From NCBI GenBank assembly GCA_026388595.1, contig JAPLJM010000248.1:1-9026 (forward strand): a stretch of 9,026 nt of DNA, given 5' to 3'. The position numbers and the translations under genes are program-made. The stretch comes from Deltaproteobacteria bacterium. Lineage in GTDB: Bacteria > Desulfobacterota > Syntrophia > Syntrophales > Fen-1087. The notes beneath the pieces are model-generated. The model had not been told where the DNA came from. It saw only the letters and a list, made by a program, of their open reading frames with translations, and made no database searches. This document shows positions 1 to 5,462 of this stretch, piece by piece. Numbering within the stretch: the first letter of the stretch is position 1; each line of letters begins with the position of its first letter.

Positions 1-539
1 TCCCCTTCATCGGTGTACTGACGGTCGGGAAAGGCCTCCAGGGCGATGCGCAGCCCCTCCCGGCGGGCCTTTTCCTTCAGCAGAAAGGCCTGTTTCGTGG
101 CGAGCGTCAGAAAGACGGGGTCGCCGAAGGCTTTGCTCACCTGGCGGACAAGCTGAAGGAACAGGTCCGGTTTGCTGACGAGGTCATTGTAGAGGGCGCC
201 GTGGAGCTTGATGTGCTGTAGAGGAAGGCCGTGGAGGGACAAAAAACCCCGGAGGGCGCCGACCTGATAGACGACATAATGGTTCAGCTCTGCGGAGCTG
301 ATATCCAACAACCGTCGGCCGAATCCCAGCAGATCGGGATAGCCGGGGTGGGCCCCGACGCTGACCTTGTGGTCGCGGCACAGACGTACGGTCCGATCCA
401 TGACCATGGGGTCCGAGGCGTGAAAGCCGCAGGCGATATTGGCCGAGGAAATGGAACGGATCACCTCTTCATCCCGGCCCAGGGTGTACGCCCCGAAAGA
501 CTCGCCCATATCGCAATTAATATCAATAAAAAGGTTCAT
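1..539 (-). CDS. pxpA: 5-oxoprolinase subunit A (LamB/YcsF family), partial at 3' end
   Basis: The first 179 residues of a LamB/YcsF protein are present; the family is about 250 residues long and the C-terminal part lies beyond the left edge. PxpA works with PxpB and PxpC in the cytoplasm to open 5-oxoproline (pyroglutamate) to glutamate using ATP. Visible family signatures are the N-terminal DINCDMGESFG (residues 6-16, with acidic residues D6, D10 and E13), NIACGFHASDP (34-44), GAHPGYPD (62-69), KLHGALYN (111-118) and EAFPDRQYTDEG (168-179). The ATG at 539-537 follows an AGAGGAG ribosome binding site with a 4-5 nt gap and begins with the usual MNLFIDINCD. A strong promoter lies at 638-666. 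pxpB and pxpC would be expected farther left. The family assignment is firm; the enzymatic role is taken from the family. Confidence 0.93.
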   Translation of the reverse strand, partial: MNLFIDINCDMGESFGAYTLGRDEEVIRSISSANIACGFHASDPMVMDRTVRLCRDHKVSVGAHPGYPDLLGFGRRLLDISSAELNHYVVYQVGALRGFLSLHGLPLQHIKLHGALYNDLVSKPDLFLQLVRQVSKAFGDPVFLTLATKQAFLLKEKARREGLRIALEAFPDRQYTDEG

Positions 540-637
540 CAGGCTCCTCTCGGGCTATCTTCCGAAGGCATCGTTCTATACTGCTTTGCTCGTTTTTTTT
601 ATGGTTGGATCTTATGCCAAAGGAGCATTGCGGAGGA

Positions 638-666
638 ATTATGGACGATTCAGCGGCTTGTGTCAA
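638..666 (-). promoter_or_regulatory. Sigma-70-type promoter for pxpA
   Basis: On the minus strand there is a perfect -35 box TTGACA (666-661), a 17-nt spacer and a -10 box CATAAT (643-638). Transcription would begin near 631, giving a leader of about 90 nt before the pxpA start at 539. The spacer contains TGAATCGTC (652-644), which is also found just before the -10 of the upstream MFS gene. The 175-bp gap between the two genes holds no other gene, only this promoter and the leader. Confidence 0.75.
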
Positions 667-714
667 TTTTATTTTGGCCCATGGGTGGCACTGAGATGAT
701 CATTGAAAAGTAAC

Positions 715-1965
715 TCAGGTGGAAGTGGGGCGGCCTTTCTTCAGCGTCAGAATCACCAGGGCAACAAAGGCCAGTGTCACCATGTTCAACTGCCAGACAT
801 AGGTGTAAGATCCCAGGGCATCATAAATCATCCCGCCCAGCAGGGGACCCGCCGCCCCGCCAATGCCGATCAGGAACGTCAATAGGCCGTAAACCGATCC
901 CATCACATGACGGCCAAAACGGTCGGCGGCCAGGATGGGCATCATCGGGGCGACGGACCCGTAGCCGAAACCGAAGACCAGGGCATAAAGGTAGAGGCTT
1001 TTGGGCGTCGTCGCATTCAGCAAGATGATCATCCCCACGGCCATGATCACCATGCCCAGGGCAGCCGCATATTTGGCGTCCCTGAGGCGATCGGACAACC
1101 ATCCGAAAAAAAACTGACCGCAGAATCCCGCCAGGCCCAGCGCACCCAAAGACGAGGCTGCGGCTATCTTCTCAATGTGGTTATCCAGGGCGTAGGCGAC
1201 CTGGTGGACAAAGACGGTCATCATGGCCATCACGACCAGGCTGTAACATCCGCCTAAAATCCAGAAACGGGTGTCTCTCAGGATCAGGTTGATCGGGAGT
1301 TTTACCGGTTGATGCTGCTCCGCCGGGATTTTTATCACCAGGGCAGGGTTTCTTTCCCCGTCCGGCAGCCATCCGTAGGCTTCAGGATGGGTTTTTCCCA
1401 ATAAAAGCTGGGACAGGGGCACGCCAATGATGAAGGTGACGGCACCAAGGAAGAAAAAGCCGCTTTGCCAGCCATAATCCTTCACCAGGAAACCGGCGAT
1501 GGGCGTCAGGAGAATCGTACCAAAACTGATGCCCATGGTGGTAATTCCGATCGCCAGCCCCCGTTTGCGGATGAACCACTTTCCCACTGAGGGGTTGCAG
1601 ACCACCACCCCCATGCAGGCGGAACCCGCTCCAAGCAGCAGGCCATAGACCAGGTAGAATTGAAGAGGGGTTTTGACGAAGCTGGTGAGAATAAGACTGA
1701 GGGCTGCGAGGAAGGCGCCCGTGGTGATGATCCAGCGTGGCGCCATTTTATCCAGCAGACGGCCGATGTAAATGGCGCAGGCGGAATAGACGAGCATGTT
1801 GATGGAAGCGCCCAGGGAAATGACAGACCGTGACCACTGATAATCAGCCGACATGGGTTTTACAAAAATACCGAAGCAATAGCGCGACCCGTAATTGATG
1901 CTCAACACAAGAAAGGCGCCTGCAACAACAAACCATCCCCAGTAGATGTTTCTGATCCGTCCCAT
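715..1965 (-). CDS. MFS transporter, oxalate/formate antiporter (OFA)/monocarboxylate-like
   Basis: This is a 416-residue inner-membrane carrier with about 12 hydrophobic segments, the normal size for the major facilitator superfamily. Features pointing to the OFA/monocarboxylate branch are WSRSVIS (44-50) at the start of the second helix, motif A GRLLDKMAPRW (68-78), KWFIRKRGLAIGI (129-141), PEAYGWLPDG (194-203) at the start of the central loop, and a second motif A-like GWLSDRLRD (288-296). The family moves small carboxylates by antiport or proton symport; the substrate cannot be read from the sequence. The gene lies 175 bp upstream of pxpA on the same strand, and their promoters share an element, so a 5-oxoproline-like substrate is a reasonable guess. 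The ATG at 1965-1963 has only a weak GGGA upstream. No terminator hairpin is seen after the stop codon at 717-715. Confidence 0.88.
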   Translation of the reverse strand: MGRIRNIYWGWFVVAGAFLVLSINYGSRYCFGIFVKPMSADYQWSRSVISLGASINMLVYSACAIYIGRLLDKMAPRWIITTGAFLAALSLILTSFVKTPLQFYLVYGLLLGAGSACMGVVVCNPSVGKWFIRKRGLAIGITTMGISFGTILLTPIAGFLVKDYGWQSGFFFLGAVTFIIGVPLSQLLLGKTHPEAYGWLPDGERNPALVIKIPAEQHQPVKLPINLILRDTRFWILGGCYSLVVMAMMTVFVHQVAYALDNHIEKIAAASSLGALGLAGFCGQFFFGWLSDRLRDAKYAAALGMVIMAVGMIILLNATTPKSLYLYALVFGFGYGSVAPMMPILAADRFGRHVMGSVYGLLTFLIGIGGAAGPLLGGMIYDALGSYTYVWQLNMVTLAFVALVILTLKKGRPTST

Positions 1966-1977
1966 TTATCCCAATGA

Positions 1978-2001
1978 GGTTCAGGCCTTGCGGCCTGAGC
2001 C
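1978..2001 (-). promoter_or_regulatory. Leader hairpin upstream of the MFS start
   Basis: A 10-bp inverted repeat (GGTTCAGGCC / GGCCTGAGCC on the plus strand, one G-T wobble) surrounds a 4-nt loop, TTGC. It lies 12 nt upstream of the MFS start codon, inside the predicted transcript leader. It could form a stable RNA hairpin close to the weak ribosome binding site, or be a protein-binding dyad in DNA. It has no T-run after it, so it is unlikely to be a terminator. Confidence 0.45.
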
Positions 2002-2028
2002 CCATGCTCCTTGCAAAGTGGGCCGAAG

Positions 2029-2055
2029 CTTATGACGATTCAAAGGCAAAGTCAA
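2029..2055 (-). promoter_or_regulatory. Candidate promoter of the MFS gene
   Basis: On the minus strand there is a -35 box TTGACT (2055-2050), a 15-nt spacer and a -10-like CATAAG (2034-2029). The spacing is shorter than ideal. Support comes from the pxpA promoter, which has the same TGAATCGTC (here 2042-2034) running into its -10 box. The operator-like dyad at 2055-2073 touches the -35. Confidence 0.45.
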
Positions 2056-2073
2056 TGATCGATGAACGATCAT
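2055..2073. promoter_or_regulatory. Operator-like inverted repeat at the MFS promoter
   Basis: There is a perfect 7-bp inverted repeat, ATGATCG (2055-2061) and CGATCAT (2067-2073), separated by ATGAA. The size and spacing fit the site of a dimeric helix-turn-helix regulator. Its end abuts the -35 box of the minus-strand promoter, so a bound protein would be expected to affect transporter transcription. No regulator gene is visible in the window, and the motif does not match an operator I can name. Confidence 0.45.
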
Positions 2074-2114
2074 CAAACAAATCGTTGCAGGCCTTGCCTT
2101 TCAGCCAAATCCCC

Positions 2115-2143
2115 TTGACACATCAGGGTCTTCCCTTTATATT
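2115..2143 (+). promoter_or_regulatory. Sigma-70-type promoter for the NlpC/P60 lipoprotein gene
   Basis: There is a perfect TTGACA (2115-2120), a 17-nt spacer and TATATT (2138-2143). It faces right, towards the SPOR-NlpC/P60 gene, and is divergent from the MFS promoter. Transcription would begin near 2150, giving a leader of about 180 nt before the start codon. Confidence 0.65.
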
Positions 2144-2149
2144 CACGCC

Positions 2150-2326
2150 GCAGCATGGGCATCAGGCGGCATCTCGCCCGTGTAGGCCTGATCCTGCGCC
2201 GTGTCGGGAAGAGATCTTCTCCAAAGAGATCCGGGTGGTACTCGATGGCTGAGCCCTTTGTGTGTGCGTGATGATTGACTTGAGGCTGTGTCTGCATTTT
2301 GCTGAAGAAGCGACGCCAGTGAGCAT
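2150..2326 (+). other. Long untranslated leader of the NlpC/P60 gene
   Basis: About 177 nt separate the predicted transcription start from the lipoprotein gene. The stretch contains a 7-bp inverted repeat, ATCAGGC (2161-2167) and GCCTGAT (2186-2192), with an 18-nt loop, and a weak second -35-like TTGACT (2275-2280) without a convincing -10. A 38-codon reading frame at 2155-2271 has no ribosome binding site. I do not recognise a known riboswitch. Confidence 0.3.
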
Positions 2327-2329
2327 GTG

Positions 2330-3130
2330 ATGATGAAGACTGTAACCTTGGGCCGAACCTTGTTTCTGATCCTGACGAGCCTTTTCCTTATTGCCGGTTG
2401 CGCCACAAGGAGCGGTGACCATCCACGCCCTCCCCTGAAAAAGGCGAAGGAGAAGACCACCGTTCCGCGGGCGAAGGGAGAACTGGCCCGGTTGGGCTAT
2501 AGTATTCAGGCCGGCGCTTTCTCTAAGGCGGAAAATGCGGAGCGGCTTGCCGAAATGCTGCAGTCGGGCGGCTTGAATGCCACCTATTTTGTCGCAGAGA
2601 AAGGGCTCTTCAAGGTGCAATTCGGCAATTTCCCGTCCCGGGAGGAGGCCCGGGAGCGGGCAGAATTGCTGCAGGCCGTCGGTGTGATTGATGCGTACTA
2701 TATTGTCAGTCCCGGTGAATACACCGTCGCCAGGAGGGAACAGTACGGTGACGCCTATCTCCGGGAGGAATTGATCAAGACAGCGGGACGTTTTATCGGT
2801 GTTCCCTACCTCTGGGGGGGGGCCTCTCCGGAGGCAGGTTTTGATTGCAGCGGGCTGACTGCGGCGGTCTACCAGCTGAACGGTCTCGATTTGCCCCGCA
2901 CGTCGCGTGAACAATTTGAAGTGGGCGCTCCGGTTGAGCAAAACAACCTTGCAAAGGGCGATGTCGTGTTTTTTTCAACGTCCGGAAACAGCAAGATCTC
3001 CCATGTAGGTATCTATACCGGAGGCGGGCAATTTATTCATGCACCCCGCAAGGGCAAGACGGTCCGCACGGATAGCTTGTCTCATGTCTATTACCGGAAG
3101 CACTATCGGGGAGGGCGGTCCTACCTGTAG
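2330..3130 (+). CDS. Lipoprotein with SPOR and NlpC/P60 domains (probable peptidoglycan endopeptidase)
   Basis: The protein has 266 residues counted from the ATG at 2330; GTG at 2327 and ATG at 2333 are equally possible, as no clear ribosome binding site decides. It opens with a signal peptide and lipobox LIAGC (Cys24 is the lipidation site), then a short charged linker. A SPOR domain follows at about 53-126 (GYSIQAGAFS at its start, LFKVQFGNF in the middle); this family binds septal glycan strands lacking stem peptides. The NlpC/P60 domain runs from about 143 to the end, with catalytic Cys173 in FDCSG, His225 in SHVGIY and His237 in FIHAP. The family cuts peptide bonds in cell-wall stem peptides, so this is probably a periplasmic, membrane-anchored wall hydrolase used in division or wall turnover. 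The codons just before the catalytic Cys contain a run of nine G (2814-2822). Confidence 0.9.
   Translation: MMKTVTLGRTLFLILTSLFLIAGCATRSGDHPRPPLKKAKEKTTVPRAKGELARLGYSIQAGAFSKAENAERLAEMLQSGGLNATYFVAEKGLFKVQFGNFPSREEARERAELLQAVGVIDAYYIVSPGEYTVARREQYGDAYLREELIKTAGRFIGVPYLWGGASPEAGFDCSGLTAAVYQLNGLDLPRTSREQFEVGAPVEQNNLAKGDVVFFSTSGNSKISHVGIYTGGGQFIHAPRKGKTVRTDSLSHVYYRKHYRGGRSYL
2814..2822 (+). repeat. Nine-G homopolymer inside the NlpC/P60 domain
   Basis: Nine consecutive G residues encode part of the YLWGGAS motif, about 10 codons before the catalytic cysteine. A gain or loss of one base would shift the frame before the active site. Confidence 0.9.
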
Positions 3131-3169
3131 CCGGCCCCCCAGATAAGGAAGCTGATAGGAGATTTTTCA

Positions 3170-3183
3170 CCGGTTATGCAAAG
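3170..3183 (+). repeat. 14-bp direct repeat, copy 1 (upstream of osmC-like gene)
   Basis: CCGGTTATGCAAAG lies in the 72-bp gap between the NlpC/P60 and OsmC genes, ending 19 nt before the OsmC start. An identical copy is at 5425-5438. Its role is unknown. Confidence 0.6.
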
Positions 3184-3202
3184 TACTTAAACAGGAGGAA
3201 TA

Positions 3203-3646
3203 GTGGGAATTTATACGTTGAAAGCGGAATCGGTCCTAAAAAGCGGGTTCGCCGTGGAGAATACTGCCGGAAAGTTTACAATCATCGCCGATGAACCCGC
3301 CAGCATGCGGGGGACCGACACGGGCATGAATCCGGTGGAAATGCTGCTCTGCGCCCTGGGGGCCTGTCAATGCATCACAGCCAGATTCCTGGCCCGTTCA
3401 CAGAGGTTTGATTTGCAGGACTATCGGGTGGCGCTGGAAGGCGATCTTGACCCGGCAGGATTTATGAAAGGCGCCGAGGGCGTTTGTCCGGGGTTTCAGC
3501 AGGTCCGGGTGACCGTCTATATCAAGGCGAATGCGACAGCAGAAGAAATTGACCGGTTTGTGGATTTAGTGCAAAAACGCTGCCCCGTGGGGGATACGCT
3601 CTGTCACGGCGTGCCTGTCGTCAAACGTCATATTGTCGAGGAATAG
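3203..3646 (+). CDS. OsmC family protein (thiol-dependent peroxidase-like)
   Basis: This 147-residue protein has the usual OsmC/Ohr length and layout. Members reduce organic hydroperoxides with a cysteine pair, or serve less well understood thiol roles. The first conserved Cys is in MLLCALGACQC (Cys55 by family position, with Cys50 and Cys57 beside it) and the second is Cys127 in KRCPVGDTL. NPVEMLL (43-49) at the start of the central helix is typical. The GTG start at 3203 follows a perfect AGGAGG (3193-3198) with a 4-nt gap. The extra cysteines (50, 57, 95, 134) are more than the catalytic pair requires. The gene lies directly upstream of an Fe-S assembly pair, which would suit a role in oxidative or sulfur stress, but that is inference. 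Peroxidase activity in particular is not certain, because the YhfA-like branch of the family has no settled function. Confidence 0.88.
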   Translation: MGIYTLKAESVLKSGFAVENTAGKFTIIADEPASMRGTDTGMNPVEMLLCALGACQCITARFLARSQRFDLQDYRVALEGDLDPAGFMKGAEGVCPGFQQVRVTVYIKANATAEEIDRFVDLVQKRCPVGDTLCHGVPVVKRHIVEE

Positions 3647-3650
3647 ATAT

Positions 3651-3678
3651 TTATTGACATTCACGGGAATTTCAATAA
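3651..3678. promoter_or_regulatory. Imperfect 11-bp inverted repeat over the candidate smsC promoter
   Basis: TTATTGACATT (3651-3661) and AATTTCAATAA (3668-3678) pair at 10 of 11 positions around CACGGG. The dyad starts 5 bp after the OsmC stop codon. The left arm contains the -35 box and the right arm runs into the -10 box. The arms are AT-rich and no T-run follows, so an operator is more likely than a terminator. Confidence 0.5.
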
Positions 3679-3679
3679 T
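3654..3679 (+). promoter_or_regulatory. Candidate promoter of smsCB
   Basis: There is a perfect TTGACA (3654-3659) and an AATAAT (3674-3679, 5 of 6 to consensus) with a 14-nt spacer. The spacing is 2-3 bp shorter than the usual minimum, so the promoter may be weak or need an activator that distorts the DNA. Start of transcription would be near 3686. Confidence 0.35.
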
Positions 3680-3698
3680 GAGGGTATTTCCGAAGGAG

Positions 3699-3715
3699 GA
3701 TGGATTCAATCCATC
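3699..3715. promoter_or_regulatory. 17-bp palindrome overlapping an idle Shine-Dalgarno sequence
   Basis: GATGGATT (3699-3706), a central C, and AATCCATC (3708-3715) form a perfect dyad. It overlaps the end of AAGGAGG (3693-3699), a consensus ribosome binding site that sits directly against an ATG at 3700. It may be a second operator or a small RNA hairpin in the smsC leader. Confidence 0.4.
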
Positions 3716-3762
3716 TGCATGCCTTAAATACGCATATATGTTATTGTTATAAGGGGTTGCAT

Positions 3763-4521
3763 ATGCTGGAACTCAAAGATTTGTTTTTTTCCGTGCCCGT
3801 TACGGACGGGAACGGCGGTACGTCCATGCGGACCATCATCAATGGCGTCAACTTTGCCTTTGAAAAAGGGAAGTTTTATGCCGTAACGGGTCCCAACGGC
3901 AGTGGGAAAACCACCCTGGCCAAATTAATCATGGGCATTAATCCGATTACCTCCGGGGAGATCCTGTTCGATGGAAATAATATAACCGGACTTTCCATCA
4001 CCGAGCGGGCCAAGGCAGGCATCAGTTACAGTTTCCAACAGCCGGCGCGGTTCAAGGGGATTACCTTTCGGGATCTCCTGGCCATTGCTGCCGGTACCGA
4101 TGACGAGGCAACACTGCTGGCGCTCCTCCGGCGTGTCGGCATCTGTTCCCTTTCCTTCCTGGACCAGCCTGTGGATACCAAGCTTTCGGGTGGCGAAATC
4201 AAGAAAATCGAACTGGCCACCACCATCGCCCGGAGCCCCAAACTGGCCATCTATGATGAGCCGGATACGGGGATCGATCTCTGGACCATTGGCCCCATGG
4301 TCAAGCTTCTGAAGCGAGAGCGGGATGAAAACCATACAACGACGGTCGTGGTCAGCCACAACCGCGCCTTTCTGGAAGCAGCGGATATTGTCCTGCTCAT
4401 GAATCAGGGGCAGTTGGCTTACATGGGCCAGCTTGAAGGCGCCCTGCCTCTGTTGACAGACCTGAGTATTTGCAATTACAAAGCTTGCGGGAGCATAGAC
4501 GATGTTAGATGCTTTAGATAA
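3763..4521 (+). CDS. smsC: SufC-like ABC ATPase of a minimal SUF-type Fe-S system
   Basis: This is a 252-residue cytoplasmic ABC ATPase of SufC type, without membrane segments. It has Walker A GPNGSGKTT (43-51), Q-loop Gln92 in SFQQPARFKG, ABC signature LSGGE (141-145), Walker B LAIYDEP (161-167, catalytic Glu166) followed by the SufC-like DTGIDL, and H-loop His199 in VSHN. SufC binds SufB and powers scaffold changes during cluster assembly. The ATG at 3763 is chosen because AAGGGG (3751-3756) stands 6 nt ahead and the family begins with MLELKDLFF. An in-frame ATG at 3700 would add 21 atypical residues and has its ribosome binding site touching the start. The gene overlaps the SufB-like gene by 20 nt, so the two are translationally linked. 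The pair matches the reported SmsCB arrangement; the symbol follows that assignment. Confidence 0.85.
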   Translation: MLELKDLFFSVPVTDGNGGTSMRTIINGVNFAFEKGKFYAVTGPNGSGKTTLAKLIMGINPITSGEILFDGNNITGLSITERAKAGISYSFQQPARFKGITFRDLLAIAAGTDDEATLLALLRRVGICSLSFLDQPVDTKLSGGEIKKIELATTIARSPKLAIYDEPDTGIDLWTIGPMVKLLKRERDENHTTTVVVSHNRAFLEAADIVLLMNQGQLAYMGQLEGALPLLTDLSICNYKACGSIDDVRCFR

Positions 4522-5422
4522 AAAACTGCTGAGAACGGTTGCGGACCTTGAGGGGATCCCCAAAGGGGCCTATAACATCCGGAAAAACGGGAAATTGCTT
4601 GCCCGGGATGTGTCGGCTAACATCAATATTGAAACGAATGCCGACGGCACGGGCATCATCGTGACTATCAAGCCGGGGACGGTCAACGAGTCGGTTCACA
4701 TCCCCGTGATTCTCAGTCAGGCAGGGCTTTACGACGTGGTTTACAACAACTTCATCATCGGCGAGGGGTCTGATGTGACCATCATCGCCGGTTGCGGCAT
4801 CCATTGCGGCGGCCTGGAACCGGAGGGCCATGCGGGCATCCATGAATTTCAGGTGGGCCGGAAGGCGAAGGTTACCTATGTGGAAAAGCATTTCGCCACC
4901 GGGCCGGGCCGGGGGCGGCGCACCCTGAACCCGACGACGAAGGTCTTTCTTGCGGAAGGCGCCCAGGCGGAAATGGAACTGACGCAGATCGGCGGCGTGG
5001 ATGAGGCCAACCGGGTCAATGAGGCGATCCTGGGCCCCAACAGCGTCCTGCTGATTACGGAGCGGGTCATGACCGAAGGGGAGCAGACGGCCGTTTCCAG
5101 AAACGAAATCGTCTTGTCCGGAGAGAACAGCCGGGCCAACATGGTCTCCCGTTCCGTCATGAAGGGAGACTCGAAACAGAATTTCTACGCCACCATGGAC
5201 GCCCAGGCCAAATGCTTCGGCCATATTGAATGTGACGCCATCATCATTGACAACGGGACAAACGAGACAATTCCGGCACTGAAGGCCAAGCATCCCGATG
5301 CCGAGTTGACCCATGAAGCCTCCATCGGCAAGATCGCCAGCGACCAGCTCACAAAACTGATGAGTCTGGGTCTGACCTATGACGAAGCGGTCAACCGGAT
5401 TATTCAGGGTTTTCTCAAATAA
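4502..5422 (+). CDS. smsB: SufB/SufD family scaffold protein of a minimal SUF-type Fe-S system
   Basis: At 306 residues this is much shorter than SufB (about 495 in E. coli) and is essentially the beta-helix core plus the C-terminal SufC-binding part. Visible signatures are AGCGIHCGG (96-104, Cys98 and Cys102), CFGHIECDAIIID (238-250), and THEASIGKIASDQL (270-283) ahead of the terminal helices that end in GFLK. By alignment from memory, Cys244 corresponds to the cluster-building Cys405 of E. coli SufB, and His271-Glu272 to its EHE motif. With its ATPase it probably forms an SmsC2B2 complex that builds Fe-S clusters. The start has GGGAG 8 nt upstream, inside the end of smsC. No cysteine desulfurase, SufE/SufU or second SufB/D gene adjoins it. 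Confidence 0.86.
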   Translation: MLDALDKKLLRTVADLEGIPKGAYNIRKNGKLLARDVSANINIETNADGTGIIVTIKPGTVNESVHIPVILSQAGLYDVVYNNFIIGEGSDVTIIAGCGIHCGGLEPEGHAGIHEFQVGRKAKVTYVEKHFATGPGRGRRTLNPTTKVFLAEGAQAEMELTQIGGVDEANRVNEAILGPNSVLLITERVMTEGEQTAVSRNEIVLSGENSRANMVSRSVMKGDSKQNFYATMDAQAKCFGHIECDAIIIDNGTNETIPALKAKHPDAELTHEASIGKIASDQLTKLMSLGLTYDEAVNRIIQGFLK

Positions 5423-5424
5423 TC

Positions 5425-5438
5425 CCGGTTATGCAAAG
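5425..5438 (+). repeat. 14-bp direct repeat, copy 2 (upstream of rmlB-like gene)
   Basis: CCGGTTATGCAAAG is identical to 3170-3183. This copy begins 2 nt after the smsB stop codon and ends 24 nt before the dehydratase start, in a 40-bp gap. Confidence 0.6.
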
Positions 5439-5462
5439 CTCTCTTCATTTGAAAGGATAGGA

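Noticed and set aside
593..600. Run of eight T as a plus-strand terminator
   Set aside because: No GC-rich hairpin precedes it and no plus-strand gene ends nearby; it lies in the pxpA leader.
231..713. 160-codon plus-strand reading frame
   Set aside because: It is antisense to pxpA and its promoter, has no recognisable domains, and the opposite strand encodes clear LamB/YcsF motifs.
691..718. CTGAG / CTCAG inverted repeat after the MFS stop codon
   Set aside because: The arms are only 5 bp with an 18-nt loop and no T-run, too weak to call a terminator.
2155..2271. 38-codon arginine-rich small reading frame in the lipoprotein leader
   Set aside because: It has no ribosome binding site and begins within a few bases of the predicted transcript start; nothing supports translation beyond an ATG.
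2162..2941. 259-codon minus-strand reading frame
   Set aside because: It lies opposite the SPOR-NlpC/P60 gene, whose catalytic motifs are intact; the opposing frame is low-complexity shadow sequence.
3131..3202. Possible sigma-54 promoter within the 14-bp repeat
   Set aside because: The TTGCA on the reverse strand has no GG 10 bp upstream at either copy, so the -24/-12 pattern is absent.
5379..5462. 28-residue N-terminal extension of the dehydratase
   Set aside because: It overlaps the end of smsB, lacks a ribosome binding site, and the RmlB family begins at the NAD-binding motif a few residues after 5463.
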